Assembly: GCA_944739405.2 (NCBI GenBank) | Contig: OX123196.2 | Location: 71,137,688 to 71,201,687 of the forward strand | Length of the DNA: 64,000 nucleotides | Direction: 5' to 3' | DNA from: Euclidia mi | Taxonomy: Eukaryota; Arthropoda; Insecta; Lepidoptera; Erebidae | Shown: piece by piece, positions 40,556 to 61,880 of the stretch | Layout of the letters: every line of letters starts with the position of its first letter | How positions within the stretch are numbered: the stretch's first letter is position 1 | Notes under the pieces: generated by a model | The model's database searches: none | What the model was told of the DNA's origin: nothing | Seen by the model: the letters and a program-made list of their open reading frames with translations, nothing else | Made by a program: the position numbers and the translations under genes

Positions 40556-40569
40556 TATAATATTAATTA

Positions 40570-40862
40570 CTAGCTGTTTCCCGCGTCCTGAGGGAACTAC
40601 TTCGCGTACCCGGTTAATTTTATTTATAGCCGAAGTTACTCCACCTGGTACATCAGCTATCCGCTAGTGAAAGTCCCGTCAAAATCGGTCCATCCGTTCC
40701 AAAGATTAGCGAGAACAAACAGACAGACAGACCGACGGACAGACAAAAAACGTAAAAAAATCATTTCGGTATGTGTACCGTGTATACATCTATATGCAGT
40801 AAGTAAAAAGCGGTTATTTCAATATTACAAACAGACACTCCAATTTTATTTATGTGTATAGA
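40570..40862 (-). mobile_element. Helitron-like family C, copy 3
   Basis: Reverse copy of 35966-36259: CTAGCTGTTTCCCGCG, GAGGGAACTACTTCGCG, GACAGACAGACCGACGGAC, and the end CAATTTTATTTATGTGTATAG. Confidence 0.55.
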
Positions 40863-41344
40863 GTATAAAGATATACCTACTGATAGTTAGGTGTGTCGAA
40901 TATCGCTAAAATGTTGCAAACGGTTTATTTTGTCACACATCTGTTATGTTGTATTGTAGAAATTAGTCGTACCTCTGTTATCCATAGAGGTAAAAACATT
41001 CAAGTCCAGTATACTTTCTTGGTCACTGTACATTGATATTGGCGATACTAATAATATTCTAACCAGCGACTCTACCGGCGAATTTGGAAGTTGTCCGGGT
41101 ACGACAGTTTTGACAGCTCAATACAATTATTACCACTATAACGTCGAAGCAAAGTTGTATTGAAAGCGGACAGCGGAGGCGCGCGGATAATCTTTGCATC
41201 GCCATTAGATAACTAGAAAAAATATACGTGTATATATCCCGAAAGATATTTTGTGCATAGAGTTCCCACCAAGAACTTAGGGTCCCAAGCCAACCTCACC
41301 TGCAAGTGGTGCACCTGCCGATCAACGGACGAGGCTCTGGCAAA

Positions 41345-41483
41345 CAAAATGTCCCAATAAGCGGCAATAGGCTCGCCACCTATTACGTGGGATCAAAACA
41401 CTGGCGAAAAGTGGGCGTTTAATATGCCTCTGCCTACCCCTTCGGGGAAACAGGCGTGAGTCTATGTATGTATGTATGTAGAT
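41345..41483 (+). mobile_element. SINE 3' fragment with ATGT tail
   Basis: GGCAATAGGCTCGCCACCTA, then CTGCCTACCCCTTCGGGG, CAGGCGTGAGTCTATG and an ATGT repeat. The head is absent. Confidence 0.55.
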
Positions 41484-42539
41484 ATTTTGTAACTAAGAAA
41501 TTTTTTAATATTTACAATATTAGTAATTTATAGTAGTTGGTAAAAGATAATATTATTTCCTCGGCTCTAAAATTGTGTTTAAAATGGATCACAACTTTGA
41601 TGACTATTAACTAGAAAATTGCTACTATTTTAGAAACTTTTTGATACTGGCAATAATTTGGCCTTAATTTGTGAATGTTGGCTAACCTGATTAATTTCTT
41701 CAAGGAGGCAACCTTACGAAAGGTTTCATTATTTTTATTCATTGTTTATTAATTTTTTTTACACGATACCCTAATAATGTAATCTAATTATTTTGACTGC
41801 AGGAAATTACATATTTTTTGCTAACGATTGCGAAGCTTATTTTAGATATTGCATTAGAATTGATAGATCATCATAGCGTAGTTATTTAATATTTGTGACG
41901 CCCTTCTCATCAGTATAATTACCTATTCTAATCTATGCTTCTCATAACGACTAAGCATAATAAATTAGAAGAAAGAGTGTAACAAAGATCTTACAATGGC
42001 GGGTAATTTTGAATTTAGACAGACATAGTGACCAAATTTTTTGTACCCTTCTGTATCGAAATAATTATTTTTGAAAATAGGTACAGCTCACAAATAATTT
42101 ACCTACAAGTACTCGCCAATCTTTATGGCCGCTCTGAATGTAGCCATCGGTACGAACTTGCGCATGGTACAGTCGGGTGGACATGTCATAACCAAGAAAA
42201 TATATTTGTAATTATTGAAAATTAAAATATTCAGTTACGTTGTTAGATTAGCCATATTATATTGTTTAATTACATATTCAATCAAATTCGAGAAATGTAA
42301 ATTCAGTTAGATGAAGGGACTCTTAAGCCTAGACTTCTTTCCTTCTTCATAAACGTTACTACGTCATACACTATTTTTCGTGTTTGGCGACGTAAAACAT
42401 TAAAACGACCGCAAGGCATGATCAATGACAATGGTAACTATATCAGTACAAATAACAACAAGAAACAACGATAGCAACGAGAAACAATAAAGAAGTAACA
42501 CTACAAACTATTTTAAACGCGACGATACTGTCAGAGCTC

Positions 42540-42720
42540 AGCGAATATGTGATTCGTGTACTAACGTAGCACTCACACTAACGCGCGGGAGGCGACAGGA
42601 CGCTAGCGGGTGGAGGCCAGCGCGCGCGGGCGTGCCCTGCCTCCACGCCCCGCGTACGTCCCGCTGATACCTGATTTTGTGTTCTGCGCAGCGCAATGCG
42701 GCTATGTTCGGAGCGGCCAT
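42540..42720. promoter_or_regulatory. CpG-rich patch, possible promoter or untranslated first exon
   Basis: This 180-bp stretch has many CG dinucleotides (GCGCGGGAGGCGACAGGACG, CCAGCGCGCGCGGGCGTG) in AT-rich flanks. It lies between the LAMP start and the beta-subunit stop codon. No matching repeat copy occurs elsewhere in the window. An open frame across it has no recognised domain. A promoter or non-coding first exon is possible; this is inference only. Confidence 0.25.
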
Positions 42721-42899
42721 AAAGTTTGGCGAGTACTGTACCTATCTACCTCCATAGGAATAGGCAATACGTATGTGGGTCCATAGGAATAGGCAATACT
42801 ACTGTAAAGTATTATATTTATCTATGGCAATACGTATGTGGGTATAATTATGTAATAGGTACCTACCTACCTTCTTATTTATGGTTAAGAAACTACATA

Positions 42900-43162
42900 A
42901 AAGCGGCGATAGCCCAGTGGTGTATGTAACTGACTGCCGAGACGATGGTCTCGGGTTCAATCCCAGGTACACGGGGCACACACCTATAACATTTCGAAGG
43001 CATGTGTGCATTAATAATGTTAATTATTGCTCGCTTAATAATGTGTCCGGTAGTTGGCAATAGGCTCGCCCCCTATTAGGTAGGTACATTGGGGAACTGT
43101 GGGTTTGTATTTTTGTAATGCCTCTCCGTCTACCCGTTGGGGGATAAAGGCGTGAAGTTGTC
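42900..43162 (+). mobile_element. tRNA-derived SINE (family I), copy 3
   Basis: It starts AAGCGGCGATAGCCCAGTGG with GAGACGATGGTCTCGGGTTC, contains GGCAATAGGCTCGCCCCC, and ends GGGATAAAGGCGTGAAG. Confidence 0.65.
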
Positions 43163-43438
43163 TGTTGTGTTATCTTATTAAAACTACATTACATTTTTAT
43201 ATTTTATTCACAGATAACTCATACACAGATGTAGGTCTGTTGTCTTACACAAACATCAATTTAACACGTAGGTAGGTAATAAATAAAATAAATTGTTAAT
43301 ATTTACACATCTTATTTTAACAGCCTATCGTAAAATTATTAGAAGAGTTTAACACAGGTGATGGTTAATTTTATATTTTTTTATATAGTAATACAACTCC
43401 ATGTAACAATCGTAGTGTTAGTAGATATTTAATTCATC

Positions 43439-43625
43439 ATCATCATCAGCCTGCAAGAGTCCACTGCTGGATATAGGCCTCTCCGATGGCACGCCACTGA
43501 GCCCGATTTTCGGCTTTTCGTGTCCAGCCGCTGCCAGCCACTTTGCGTATATCGTCACTCCACCTAGCCGGAGGACGTCCTACACTACGTTTGCCAAGGC
43601 GCGGTCTCCACTCGCGATATTTAAT
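43439..43625 (-). pseudogene. RTE-type LINE C-terminal fragment
   Basis: The minus strand encodes EWRPRLGKRSVGRPPARWSD, DIRKVAGSGWTRKAENRAQW and IGEAYIQQWTLAG, the same C-terminal region as 20820-21200 but from a different subfamily. A CATCATCATCATCAG tail marks its 3' end. Confidence 0.7.
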
Positions 43626-43629
43626 TATG

Positions 43630-45365
43630 TATGTAAAATATTTAGCATAATATATTATTATTAGCATTTGGCATTGATAGGTATTATGGGAGGTAGGCTT
43701 TAAGATTTTTTTGGTTCCATGGCAGTAGGCACATTCACTAGGTGTCTTCTTAGTAGAATGTAGATAGGTAATAATTTTTGTAATAATTTAGAACATCAAT
43801 AGAGTAAACATTTAAAATTAACATTAATAATTGATCTTCATTTAAATACTTATACTTACGTACTATATTTTAAACATTGCCGACTAGGACAATTTGAATA
43901 TAAAATTAACAATATTACAGGGCATATTCCTAGCTAATTTCAAGATATTTTTAAACAGACTGTCGCAAAGGGAATTATTTTTATATTTATCAAATATAAT
44001 TTTGAAAATAGAATAAATAGCATTTGGCTGTTACGAAGACTGTACACCTACTTACTTAGGTAATTATTTAAAAAATATAGTCGTACTTAATGAAAATCTC
44101 TTTCTTCTTTAGAAGTCGGTGAAACACGTTTCACTGGTCGATTCGGTTTTGCGAGAATCTGTTTAATTAACATCATCTTGCTGTTCTTATTTCTAATAAT
44201 AAAATAATTATTATTATGTTGCAGGTAAGCTTATTTCGTTGTTAGAAAGGCGAGCAATCCTAACATTCAAACATTCTTAGATCTATCTACCTACGCACAA
44301 AAGTACCTAAGCATCACAGTACAGCAACTAACGATTTTTATAATTATAAATTATAAACGACACTTTGTCCACATACCCATCACTTGATAGGTTTATATTT
44401 CTACAGATTATTTATAAATTATACCATAATGGGCAATTATAAGAATTATAAGTAACCTAGTACATTTTTGTATCTAGGGTACGTTAAACCTACCAGCTGT
44501 CAGCGTTAGGTACAGAAAAAATTTCATCATGCCAAATGTTGTATTTTGGAATGATTATAAAGAAATGTTCAAATGTATGATCTGTAGGTATACTCTGTAT
44601 GTAATAAACGTGCCCCACAGAAGCCCCACAGAAGGTAGGTGGTACCTTAATTTAAACAAATTATATATACCTAAGTATAAATATACAATTGCACGCAAAC
44701 TGAGATCAATTCCACAAGAAAAATATTACATTTATTGACAAGTCCCAAAATATTAGGTAACATTACCATAATAGAACATGGCGTTATAAAAGCGACAATA
44801 CTTTTTTAAACTAGGGCAGTGTAGCTTGCATACTGACATGCAATGTCAACACTTATGTGCACGCTTTTACAAGTACGCTGTAGTTAATTAAAATGTGGGT
44901 TCACTTTCACAAAATAGGTCATCTATTGTTGTTCGAACATAATGACGTCATTAATTAGCGATTCGTTAATTATATGATTATTGCTAATTGCGTTATTAAT
45001 ACTACTCATTAGCATGGATCTGGCAATTATTATGCTTCTGAATTCAAGAAACATAATGCCGATTACTTTTGTTCAAACACAAATTGCTTAATATATAATT
45101 GCAAATTATCGCTATTATTTTCAGTGCGTGATGACTAATATAATAAAGACTTCTGACGCAAAAATATTATAAGACTAGAAAAGAGTAAAGACTGTAGGAA
45201 TATTTACTGCACTGAGTCCTACTCGCAGACATATAAATAATAATATACGTCTGTGGCCTATCTCGAAAAAAAATTAGTCCTTGGGGGATACCCACAAAAA
45301 ATATCATGCATTTGAATTAGACATTTCGAACAGCGACTGTTCGCGCGGGTAAACCAATCAGTGCT
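43630..45365. other. Intergenic AT-rich DNA downstream of the beta-subunit gene
   Basis: No gene or bounded repeat is seen. The first part downstream of the stop at 45372 (toward 45000) should contain the 3' UTR of the beta-subunit gene. I could not fix a polyadenylation signal. Confidence 0.35.
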
Positions 45366-45371
45366 ACCAAC

Positions 45372-54624
<9,253 letters not shown>

Positions 54625-55152
54625 CTGCAACAAAAGATAATCAATAAGTCAAGACAGATCAAGGAAAGCATTTCTAGCGCATAGACGGTAATATATTGAT
54701 CAGGTTGGCTCGTTCGATATTAGAAGAGCGAAGGAGAAATTTAGGGGAGCCTGAGGCCCTGTTCACTTGTCGTTCTGCCTCATTATGCTCCTCTTCATAT
54801 TCCTTTTTCGGCGAGGTAGGTATGCTGGTTGCTGGTGTCCATGCGGCGGCGATTATCGCTTTCGGGTGATCCGCCGCTTATTTGCTTACTATGCGGAAGA
54901 AGTCAGATTCTCTGTACAGTCCCCAAAATATGTCTGATTCCGATAAAAGCCTGATGGACTTGTAGCATTGTGAAAACGGTTCAAGCTATTGGGAAAGTCG
55001 AGGTTGGGACTTAATACAGAAAATAAGGCCAAAATATTAAATTGCAGGTCACCGGTACGGATGATTTGCCGATTCGATATGACGCGCTTTTTCAAAATTG
55101 TTCCTAAATGCCAAAATATCTAGAAATATCGTTTACCGACAGAGTTATCGCT

Positions 55153-55464
55153 CATCATCATCAGCCCTTTATACTGCCCCACTGCTGAGCACGGGGCTCT
55201 TCTCACTATGAGAAGGGTAAGGCCATGGTCCACCACACTGGCCAAGTGCGGGTTGGCAGACTTCACATGTCTTTCGAGAACATTATGGAGAACTCTCAGA
55301 CATGCAGGTTTCCTCACGATGTTTTCCTTCACCAATTAGCAAGCGATAATTAACAATTTAATACGCACTTAACTCCGAAAAGTGATAGGTGCGTGCCGTG
55401 GATTCGAACCCGAGACTCTCTGCGTAGCAGTCTGTCAGTCTCTCCACTCAGCTATCGCTACTTA
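55153..55464 (-). mobile_element. tRNA-derived SINE, full length, 10-bp target duplication
   Basis: The direct repeat AGTTATCGCT lies at 55143-55152 and 55465-55474. It is the reverse-orientation relative of 5672-5952, ending with the tRNA-like head (TCGGGTTCGAATCCACGG on the minus strand) and starting with the CATCATCATCAG tail complement. Confidence 0.85.
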
Positions 55465-55759
55465 AGTTATCGCTATCGACTTGATTTTTCCCATTTGTCA
55501 AACGAGCATAAATCCATCTACCAGAAAAAGCATATATGGATAGCAATCCAAACGACTTACAACATTTTATGGGTGTAGAATCTACACGCATTAAAGTTTC
55601 AAGGCATATAGAGCGTTGTCAGTCTAACCCATCGTGATTACTAAATGGGTTGGCCTGCCGCGCCCTGCGGTACTGTCAAGTAAACCTTGTTATTGAATTG
55701 CTTGACATATAAAAACACCACTGAGTGCATTCATGACGTAATATAAGCTGCAAAATACT

Positions 55760-55826
55760 TTGAAACAACGCGGATGTTGTTGTTTCAATGACATGACACG
55801 AAAGCCGTCATGGCTTTCGTGTCATC
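55760..55826. repeat. Two adjacent short hairpins
   Basis: TTGAAACAAC pairs with GTTGTTTCAA around a GCGGATGTT loop. Immediately after, TGACACGAAAGCC pairs perfectly with GGCTTTCGTGTCA around GTCAT. No T-run follows; function unknown. Confidence 0.55.
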
Positions 55827-55919
55827 TCATAGGACTGTTCATGTGTTAGGACTGTTAGGTAACAAATAATGCTATGCCCAATTATTGATTCTTGGTTTTA
55901 AATTTACATTTATGGCCAA

Positions 55920-56127
55920 CTAGATGACGCCCGCAGCTACGCCCGCACATTTTTTTAATTTAACCGTTTCTGCCCGTTCCCGTGGGAATTTCGGGAAATC
56001 CCGTCTTAGTGCACCCCTATAATCCCCAAGGAACATGCATGCCAAATTTCAGCTTCCTACGCCTAATAGTATTGGCTGTAGCTTGTCTGTCAGTCAGTCA
56101 GTAACGCAAGGATTTTATATATACAGA
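55920..56127 (-). mobile_element. Helitron-like family A, copy 6
   Basis: It starts at CTAG, has ACGCCCGCAGCTACGCCCGC, CCGTGGGAATTTCGGGAAAT and CAGTCAGTCAGTAACG, and ends with A/TC on the minus strand. Confidence 0.65.
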
Positions 56128-56134
56128 TTTAGAT

Positions 56135-56640
56135 CGCCTGAATCACGACTAGTCATCCTCCTTGTCCAATAGGAATTGACTGAATATTAGCTTTTCCAGA
56201 GGGACTGCCTGTCTAACCTCCGTAAGCCCAAGGGGTGGCGGGCGTAATTCCATTGTTTTGATTAGTATCAGTGTCTTCACTTCGACTGCCTCCGTGGTGC
56301 AGTGGATAGCGTATGCGACTGCTTATCGGAGGTCCCGGGTTCGATTCCCGGGTCGGGCAAAAGTGTTACTGGGTTTTTCCGAATTCTCAGTAGCAGCACG
56401 GGGTCTGGTGAAGTGCCTGGTAACGGACATAGGCTCGCCCCATATTACGTGGGACCTAACAATTCATGTCGAAATGTAGGTGTGATATTACACCTCTGCC
56501 TACCCCTTCGGGGATACAGGCGTGAGTCTATAAATAAATAAATAAAGTTTCTTCAGAGGTACTGACTCCCTATAACGACTGTCAAAGATGTTCATGACAG
56601 TCGCGATCGACAGCTTAACATGCTCTCGATAGCCGTCGGT
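56135..56640 (-). mobile_element. tRNA-derived SINE split by another SINE
   Basis: 56135-56285 (TGAATATTAGCTTTTCCAGA, ACTGCCTGTCTAACCTCCG) and 56546-56640 (AGAGGTACTGACTCCCTATA, CGACTGTCAAAGATGTTCA) are consecutive parts of the SINE family of 38617-38990. A family-H SINE separates them. Confidence 0.65.
56288..56545 (+). mobile_element. tRNA-derived SINE (family H), copy 2, nested
   Basis: It starts GCCTCCGTGGTGCAGTGGAT and GGTCCCGGGTTCGATTCCCG, continues GTGTTACTGGGTTTTTCCG, and ends GGATACAGGCGTGAGTCTAT with an AAATAAAT tail. TCTTCA flanks both sides. The A- and B-box regions look good, but the acceptor stem halves (GCCTCCG and GTCGGGC) do not pair fully, so I call it a SINE head and not a tRNA gene. 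Confidence 0.7.
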
Positions 56641-58493
56641 GCAATCAGACAGAAGGTACCTAGGTACTTTATTCCTTCTTTGTTTTTAAATACTTACTCG
56701 ATTAAGACTATCGTAATTATAAGATCGAAAATACACAAATCGCGAAAGTTAAAAATAATAAATATCACAATAAGTTTACACTATTCATCAGGATATTCTA
56801 TTGAGTATATATGTACCTACTACCTATTTACATTATATATTACGTTATTGATGACGCCATAGCCAAGATAAGCAAGAGGGCTTCCTCTTGCGAGTTATTC
56901 CCAATTTGTCATTGTTCCGATTTGTCATCAACAATTTTCTCCATACATAAATTCCCGATTCGTCATAAGAGCAAAATAAATAATTTAATATTTCCGATTC
57001 GTCATCGGCATAAAAATTCACGTTGCAGGGTACCGTCAGAAATAAAAGTACGTATAAGAAGAAATTTTAAATGAAAGAATTTGATGTAGGTAAAGGTTTT
57101 AATCATTCTCATATAAATATAATAAAATTCACATTAAAAATCACCCCTGAAGATAACATGGGCATGGTTGCTACAATATTTGTCTTTTTAGACTAAGCAG
57201 TTAGTAACAAAATAGTGAAAAAGATGTTTCGCACAAATTTAATTCACCTGGAAGTGTGATTAGATACTTTTTGTATAGGTAACAGAAGTAGGTGTCAGGA
57301 GTCCATAACTAGTAAAGAGATTATAAAATAGGAAGAGGGCTGATTTGGAGAGCTTTGTGAGATATGGACTCAGAAAATTACCAGCTTCTGTTATACTCAA
57401 AATTTGGACGTGATCGATATATTTTTCGTATCGTTATTACAATCGTTTCAATAGCCTCCATAACTCCCACTTTCGAGCAAGTTATTTTTGTGCTTATCAT
57501 CCCATACCCTAAGTGATCAATTCAGATAAATTTAGATCTCAAATGCGAAAGTATTAAAATATAACAAACAAGAAAATAAAAATAAAATATAATCAACAAA
57601 TCAACAAAATCTAGTCGTGCATTAGGTACTGTCTGTACTGTTTTACTATAAAAAATGCAAATTAGTAAATTTTCATTATACAAAATAATACAAAAAAAAA
57701 CCAATACAATCAAATACGTCTGTTTGACTAAGGTACATAATTTGGGTAAATTATCAGACAATCTTGATAATTTAATCGTAAATCGTTCTATATGAACGAA
57801 ATAAAACATGAACGGAAATAAAAAGAACAACATTATTGGGTCATAAACAAATGTTAGGGGTAAAAAAAAATAATTTAAAAAGTCTCATTTTTTCTTCTAA
57901 ATCAGCATTCATTATAAAAATAACAAAAGTATTAACTTAAAAATAATATCAGAGATCAATGACTTGTTTTCTGGCAAATATGTGACTTTTTAATTTTTAT
58001 GTGTCCACAAAAAAGGCTACAAAGTCTACAGAAAAGATAATTATGAAAGTTTTAATTAACAAAAGTATTAATAAAACCTTCGAAAGCTTAACTAAAATAT
58101 CAATTTTGTTGTACTTCACTGATTAGTAATAAACTATACAAATAAAAACAAACAAATCACGTGCAAAAAAAATATTCTTTTTGATCTACAGAAGGGACTT
58201 CCCTTCTGTTGACAAAATGATGATAGGCCACAAAAAATAAATAGAAACAAGAATAATAAAAAACAGTGGATCCATTAACTTGTATCCCTTTACAATATGG
58301 ATGCATCACATTCACTGTCTGTATTTGGATTAATAAATGTTTTTTTATGCTGTTGTGGACGAATAATAAAGTAGTCTTCATCTGCACTAGACAGTGAAGA
58401 AGAAGAAGAACAATTTACTGTATGATCTACAAATATTTTTTAACATGTTGCGGTGATGAAATAGTATCATCAGAAACAGATTGGAGTCTCAAT

Positions 58494-58571
58494 CAAACCT
58501 TCTCAATCGTACCCTTCACGTCCTCACAAGACTGTGAGGACGTGAAGGGTACCTACGATTGAGAAGGTTTG
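58494..58571. ncRNA. Long stem hairpin, miRNA-precursor-like
   Basis: A 35-bp stem with a single 4-nt bulge and a 4-6 nt loop. The left arm holds CTTCTCAATCG and CCCTTCACGTCCTCACA; the right arm holds TGTGAGGACGTGAAGGG and CGATTGAGAAGG. Length and pairing resemble a pre-miRNA or an inverted-duplication hairpin. It lies inside the MULE. Transcription is not shown by sequence. Confidence 0.3.
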
Positions 58572-58624
58572 TCTTTTGAAGTAGTTGGACTTATAAGGTA
58601 TAATCTAAAAGATACAGTAGTAGT

Positions 58625-58765
58625 TGTAAAACATAGTTTTATTTAATTGCGGTATTGCGTGGTTGGCCCATCGCTTATTACATGAAAATGTGTAATATTC
58701 GGTGATAATTCTTTGGATAATTCATCTTTCAGATTTGGTGCTGTTGTCGCAGTGTGTACTGATCA
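58625..58765 (-). pseudogene. Transposase-like fragment with SDGPTTQYRN motif
   Basis: The minus strand encodes VHTATTAPNLKDELSKELSP, then NITHFHVISDGPTTQYRN and a stop. The S-D-G-P-x-x-Q-Y/F-K/R-N motif recurs in transposon-derived proteins of insects and may hold a catalytic Asp. The element type is not certain. It lies in the left half of the MULE region. Confidence 0.4.
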
Positions 58766-60214
58766 ATAGTCTTGACTAAACCCTACGCCTTCTTTTTATG
58801 TTACCTTTCTCGGTATTTTCTTCTTCTTTTTTCAACCGCTGCGTCATTCAATCTTGCCCGAGAACGGCGTATACTTTGATTTTTTTGTTCGCCGCGCCTT
58901 CTCCTTTTTTCCCTTCTCTATCTTTTTTTTAGAGGTATGTTTGCAAAAACAAAATAAGCTACATGTAATATATGCGTCCGAAACCAAAAACAAGCCAAAA
59001 GGCACATACAAACAAACAATCTGAGACAATAGTCATTTTGTAGCATGGTGCACTTTAAATCAATCCGTTTAGTCGTTACTCAAGTTCTCAAGTCTAAAGT
59101 GAGAGCCTTACGGGCCAGTTTAGAACAACACTTCAAAGAACAAAACCGACCGACGTAAGTAAAATTAGCAATAGGTTATAAAGATGTTTCTGAAACAAAA
59201 AAGCAGAAATAAAATCACCAGCGCAATGTAATTATTATCCATTCTGTTGACCGATGTCTCTTCGGTGGACTCAGAAGCACAGAAAAGAAATCCACAGAAG
59301 GGATGGTGCTGTATAAAATCCCAAATAAAGTCTTCATACTTTAGGTTATAAAGCAACAATATAAAATTCTTAAAAAAGTTCATTCGACTCAATAGAATAG
59401 AGTTTTTCGTATAAAATTTTGTGTTTAGTTACCAACATATTTGATAGCAAGGAAAGACACACGATCTTTGACGAAAACTTGGTGATATATTTTTTTTGGG
59501 TCTATAAAACACGTGGATCATTCACTTCACGTCGGCACAATGACAAGTAACAGCTACATATAATTGCCAGTGTAAAAATAAATAGAATCGACTAGTCTTG
59601 TGTGAAATCCAATTTTAGCGTCAGGTTTTTAGGACCACAGAATGGATACAAAGTTTAGTAACGATCTGTTTAATCCATTTTTTTATTATAAATAATTTAC
59701 ATATTTTTTTTTAATTTGAAGAACATAAAAGCTCAACATGTTACTAATTATATTATTAATAGTCTGATTATGCCAGGAAGCATATTTTATTTTTAATATC
59801 CATCCAAAGTTCCAAACTCCTAGTGGTAACAAGTCCACAGAAGGGGACTTTATTATACTGTGTGCATAAAAAAATAGATATTTAATGAAAATAACTAGAA
59901 TATTCTTTATTGTACGTATAGGTTTGTGCTGAATCCATATCCATATTAAAAATATATTTACTAAGTCTCATAAATTTTGAGAAATTTAGTGATAACATTT
60001 TTTTCGCTGGTTTTGATTATGACCCTATTATACCTAAAAAAGTCAGTTAAAAATCAACAACATTCTTAAACATAAATTGAAACAACTTAAATGATATAAA
60101 CCAGTCTTTCTAAAAATGTTTACAAAAAAAACTGGGAACATTATTAAATACAAATCTTCAAAAACATAATAATTAAAAAATCAACGACCTTACTTATTTA
60201 ACTTACTAGTTTGT

Positions 60215-60262
60215 ATAATGCAAATTAGTAAATTTGCATTATACAAACTAATACAAAAAAAA
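60215..60262. repeat. Short hairpin in duplicated block
   Basis: TAGTTTGTATAATGCAAAT and ATTTGCATTATACAAACTA form a 19-bp perfect stem around TAGTAA. The related block at 57655 has the degenerate form. Confidence 0.55.
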
Positions 60263-60573
60263 AACAATACAATATAATAAGTCTGTTCGACTAAGGTACA
60301 TCATTTGGGTAAAAATTATCAGAAAATCTTGATAATTTAATCGTAAATCGTTCTGTACGAACGAAATAAAACATGAATGGAAATAAAAAGAACAGCATTA
60401 TTATACCTAAAAAAGTCAGTTAAAAATCAACAACATTCTTAAACATAAATTGAAACAACTTAAATGATATAAATCAGTATTTCTAAAAATGTTTACAAAA
60501 TAAAATTAGGAACATTATTAAATAAAAATCTTCAAAAAAAATAATAATTAAAAAATCAACGACCTTACTTAAT

Positions 60574-61880
60574 TTACATTTCTCGGAAGCAAGTGCATGC
60601 AGATAATTTATAAATGGTTTCTAAGATACTTGATTTTTTATTTTCAAAATCATCAACTATGCTAGATATCTCTTTATCAGTTTTCATTACGCGTCGTTTT
60701 CTATTATTTATACATATCCCTATTTCGGACTGTTGAATCCGATAATTAAAATACTGTCCTTCTCGTTTTAAAACATCAAGGAACTGAAGTAGGCTCGGTT
60801 TCCTGGTTGACGTATTATTATTAAGTCTTTTATGCCAAGATTCAGCGCTATTAATTGTTCTATGGCGAGCTCGGTAACAGCTCCAAATTCCTTTAAAATG
60901 TTTGTTGTCCAACCACGTAGATACAAAGTAATCATTAAATTCTGTGGTTTGTTGGTTTGAAGACGCCGTTTCCATTATGGCTAGCCAACCATCCTCTGCA
61001 TCTTCTTCTTTGAGATAGGTTAGCGCCGCGCACATAGAGATATGACGTCTTCCATCATAGTCTTTTGTCAAACCAATATCTACAGCTTTCTTATACAGGG
61101 CCTGTTTAAAATGGAAATTGCACCCCTGGATCATGATATTTGGGAAGATATTGCTCAAGGCATTTATAGTAGGCATTTCAAAGTCCAAGTATAAATCGGC
61201 TTGGGGCCCAGCCTGGAATATTTTGTCTCAATAACAAAAACATCCGTTCATATGTAACTTGTTCTTTATTGGGCATAAGTACGTAAATCAACGGTACTAT
61301 ATTTGTGAATGTTTTACTGCTGCTGCCTAAGTCTCCGTGAATGGAATATAATTGATAAAATAATCGATAGCAGCTTCGAAAAGTACCGTTGCATATGAAA
61401 ACATTCAGTTTTGGAATAAGCTGTCTAGCTTTCATTGTGGTAAATGCTATCATGCGGTAGTTTGTACCTATCCCAATATCCAATAATACAAAATCTTTGG
61501 AATAAACTTCAGGTATCACGACATCCCCTCGAGTTCTGAATTGTGTTTTTGATATCTGCAAGCTTTTATTCCTTTCACGATACATAATCGTTTTAACAGA
61601 TTTTAAATTGGGAACTGCACCAATCAAATTAAAGCCGGCATCCATTTTGTCCTTTATAATGTTTTCATATAATCTTGGCACAGGCGTTATATTCAAACTT
61701 GCTTCATGCTTACAATTATTTTTCAAAGCAATTAACTCTACAGCCGTTGTATTTGGGTTGCATTTATGACTTGCTTCCTTCAAAATCTTTATTTCGTTAC
61801 TAGTCGGGTGTGTTGTTAATGTAGCAGAACAAATGCTACGATTCTTGCATCGCCATACTTCTCCAATCTTAGCTTTTTTA
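60574..61880 (-). pseudogene. MULE transposase with FLYWCH zinc finger, frameshifted
   Basis: Mutator-like cut-and-paste transposase in two overlapping frames. The N-terminal part (61880-61178) carries a partial FLYWCH-type zinc finger (GEVWRCKNRSICSATLTTHP, then EASHKCNP). It continues into the catalytic domain with NVFICNGTFRSCYRLFYQLY and PLIYVLMPNKEQVTYERMF. The second part (61188-60574) resumes at DFEMPTINALSNIFPNIMIQ, GCNFHFKQALYKKAV and SAESWHKRLNN. The first catalytic Asp of the usual D-G-T-F box is Asn (CNGTF); the second (DFE) and the C-x-x-H motif (CNFH) remain. A 1-base shift near 61188 separates the frames, and an inserted element cuts off the N-terminus at 61880. Inactive. Confidence 0.85.

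Noticed and set aside
56288..56362. Possible tRNA gene on the plus strand
   Set aside because: The B-box and T-arm look good, but the acceptor stem halves do not pair and the sequence continues as a repeated SINE body (another copy at 13221-13486).
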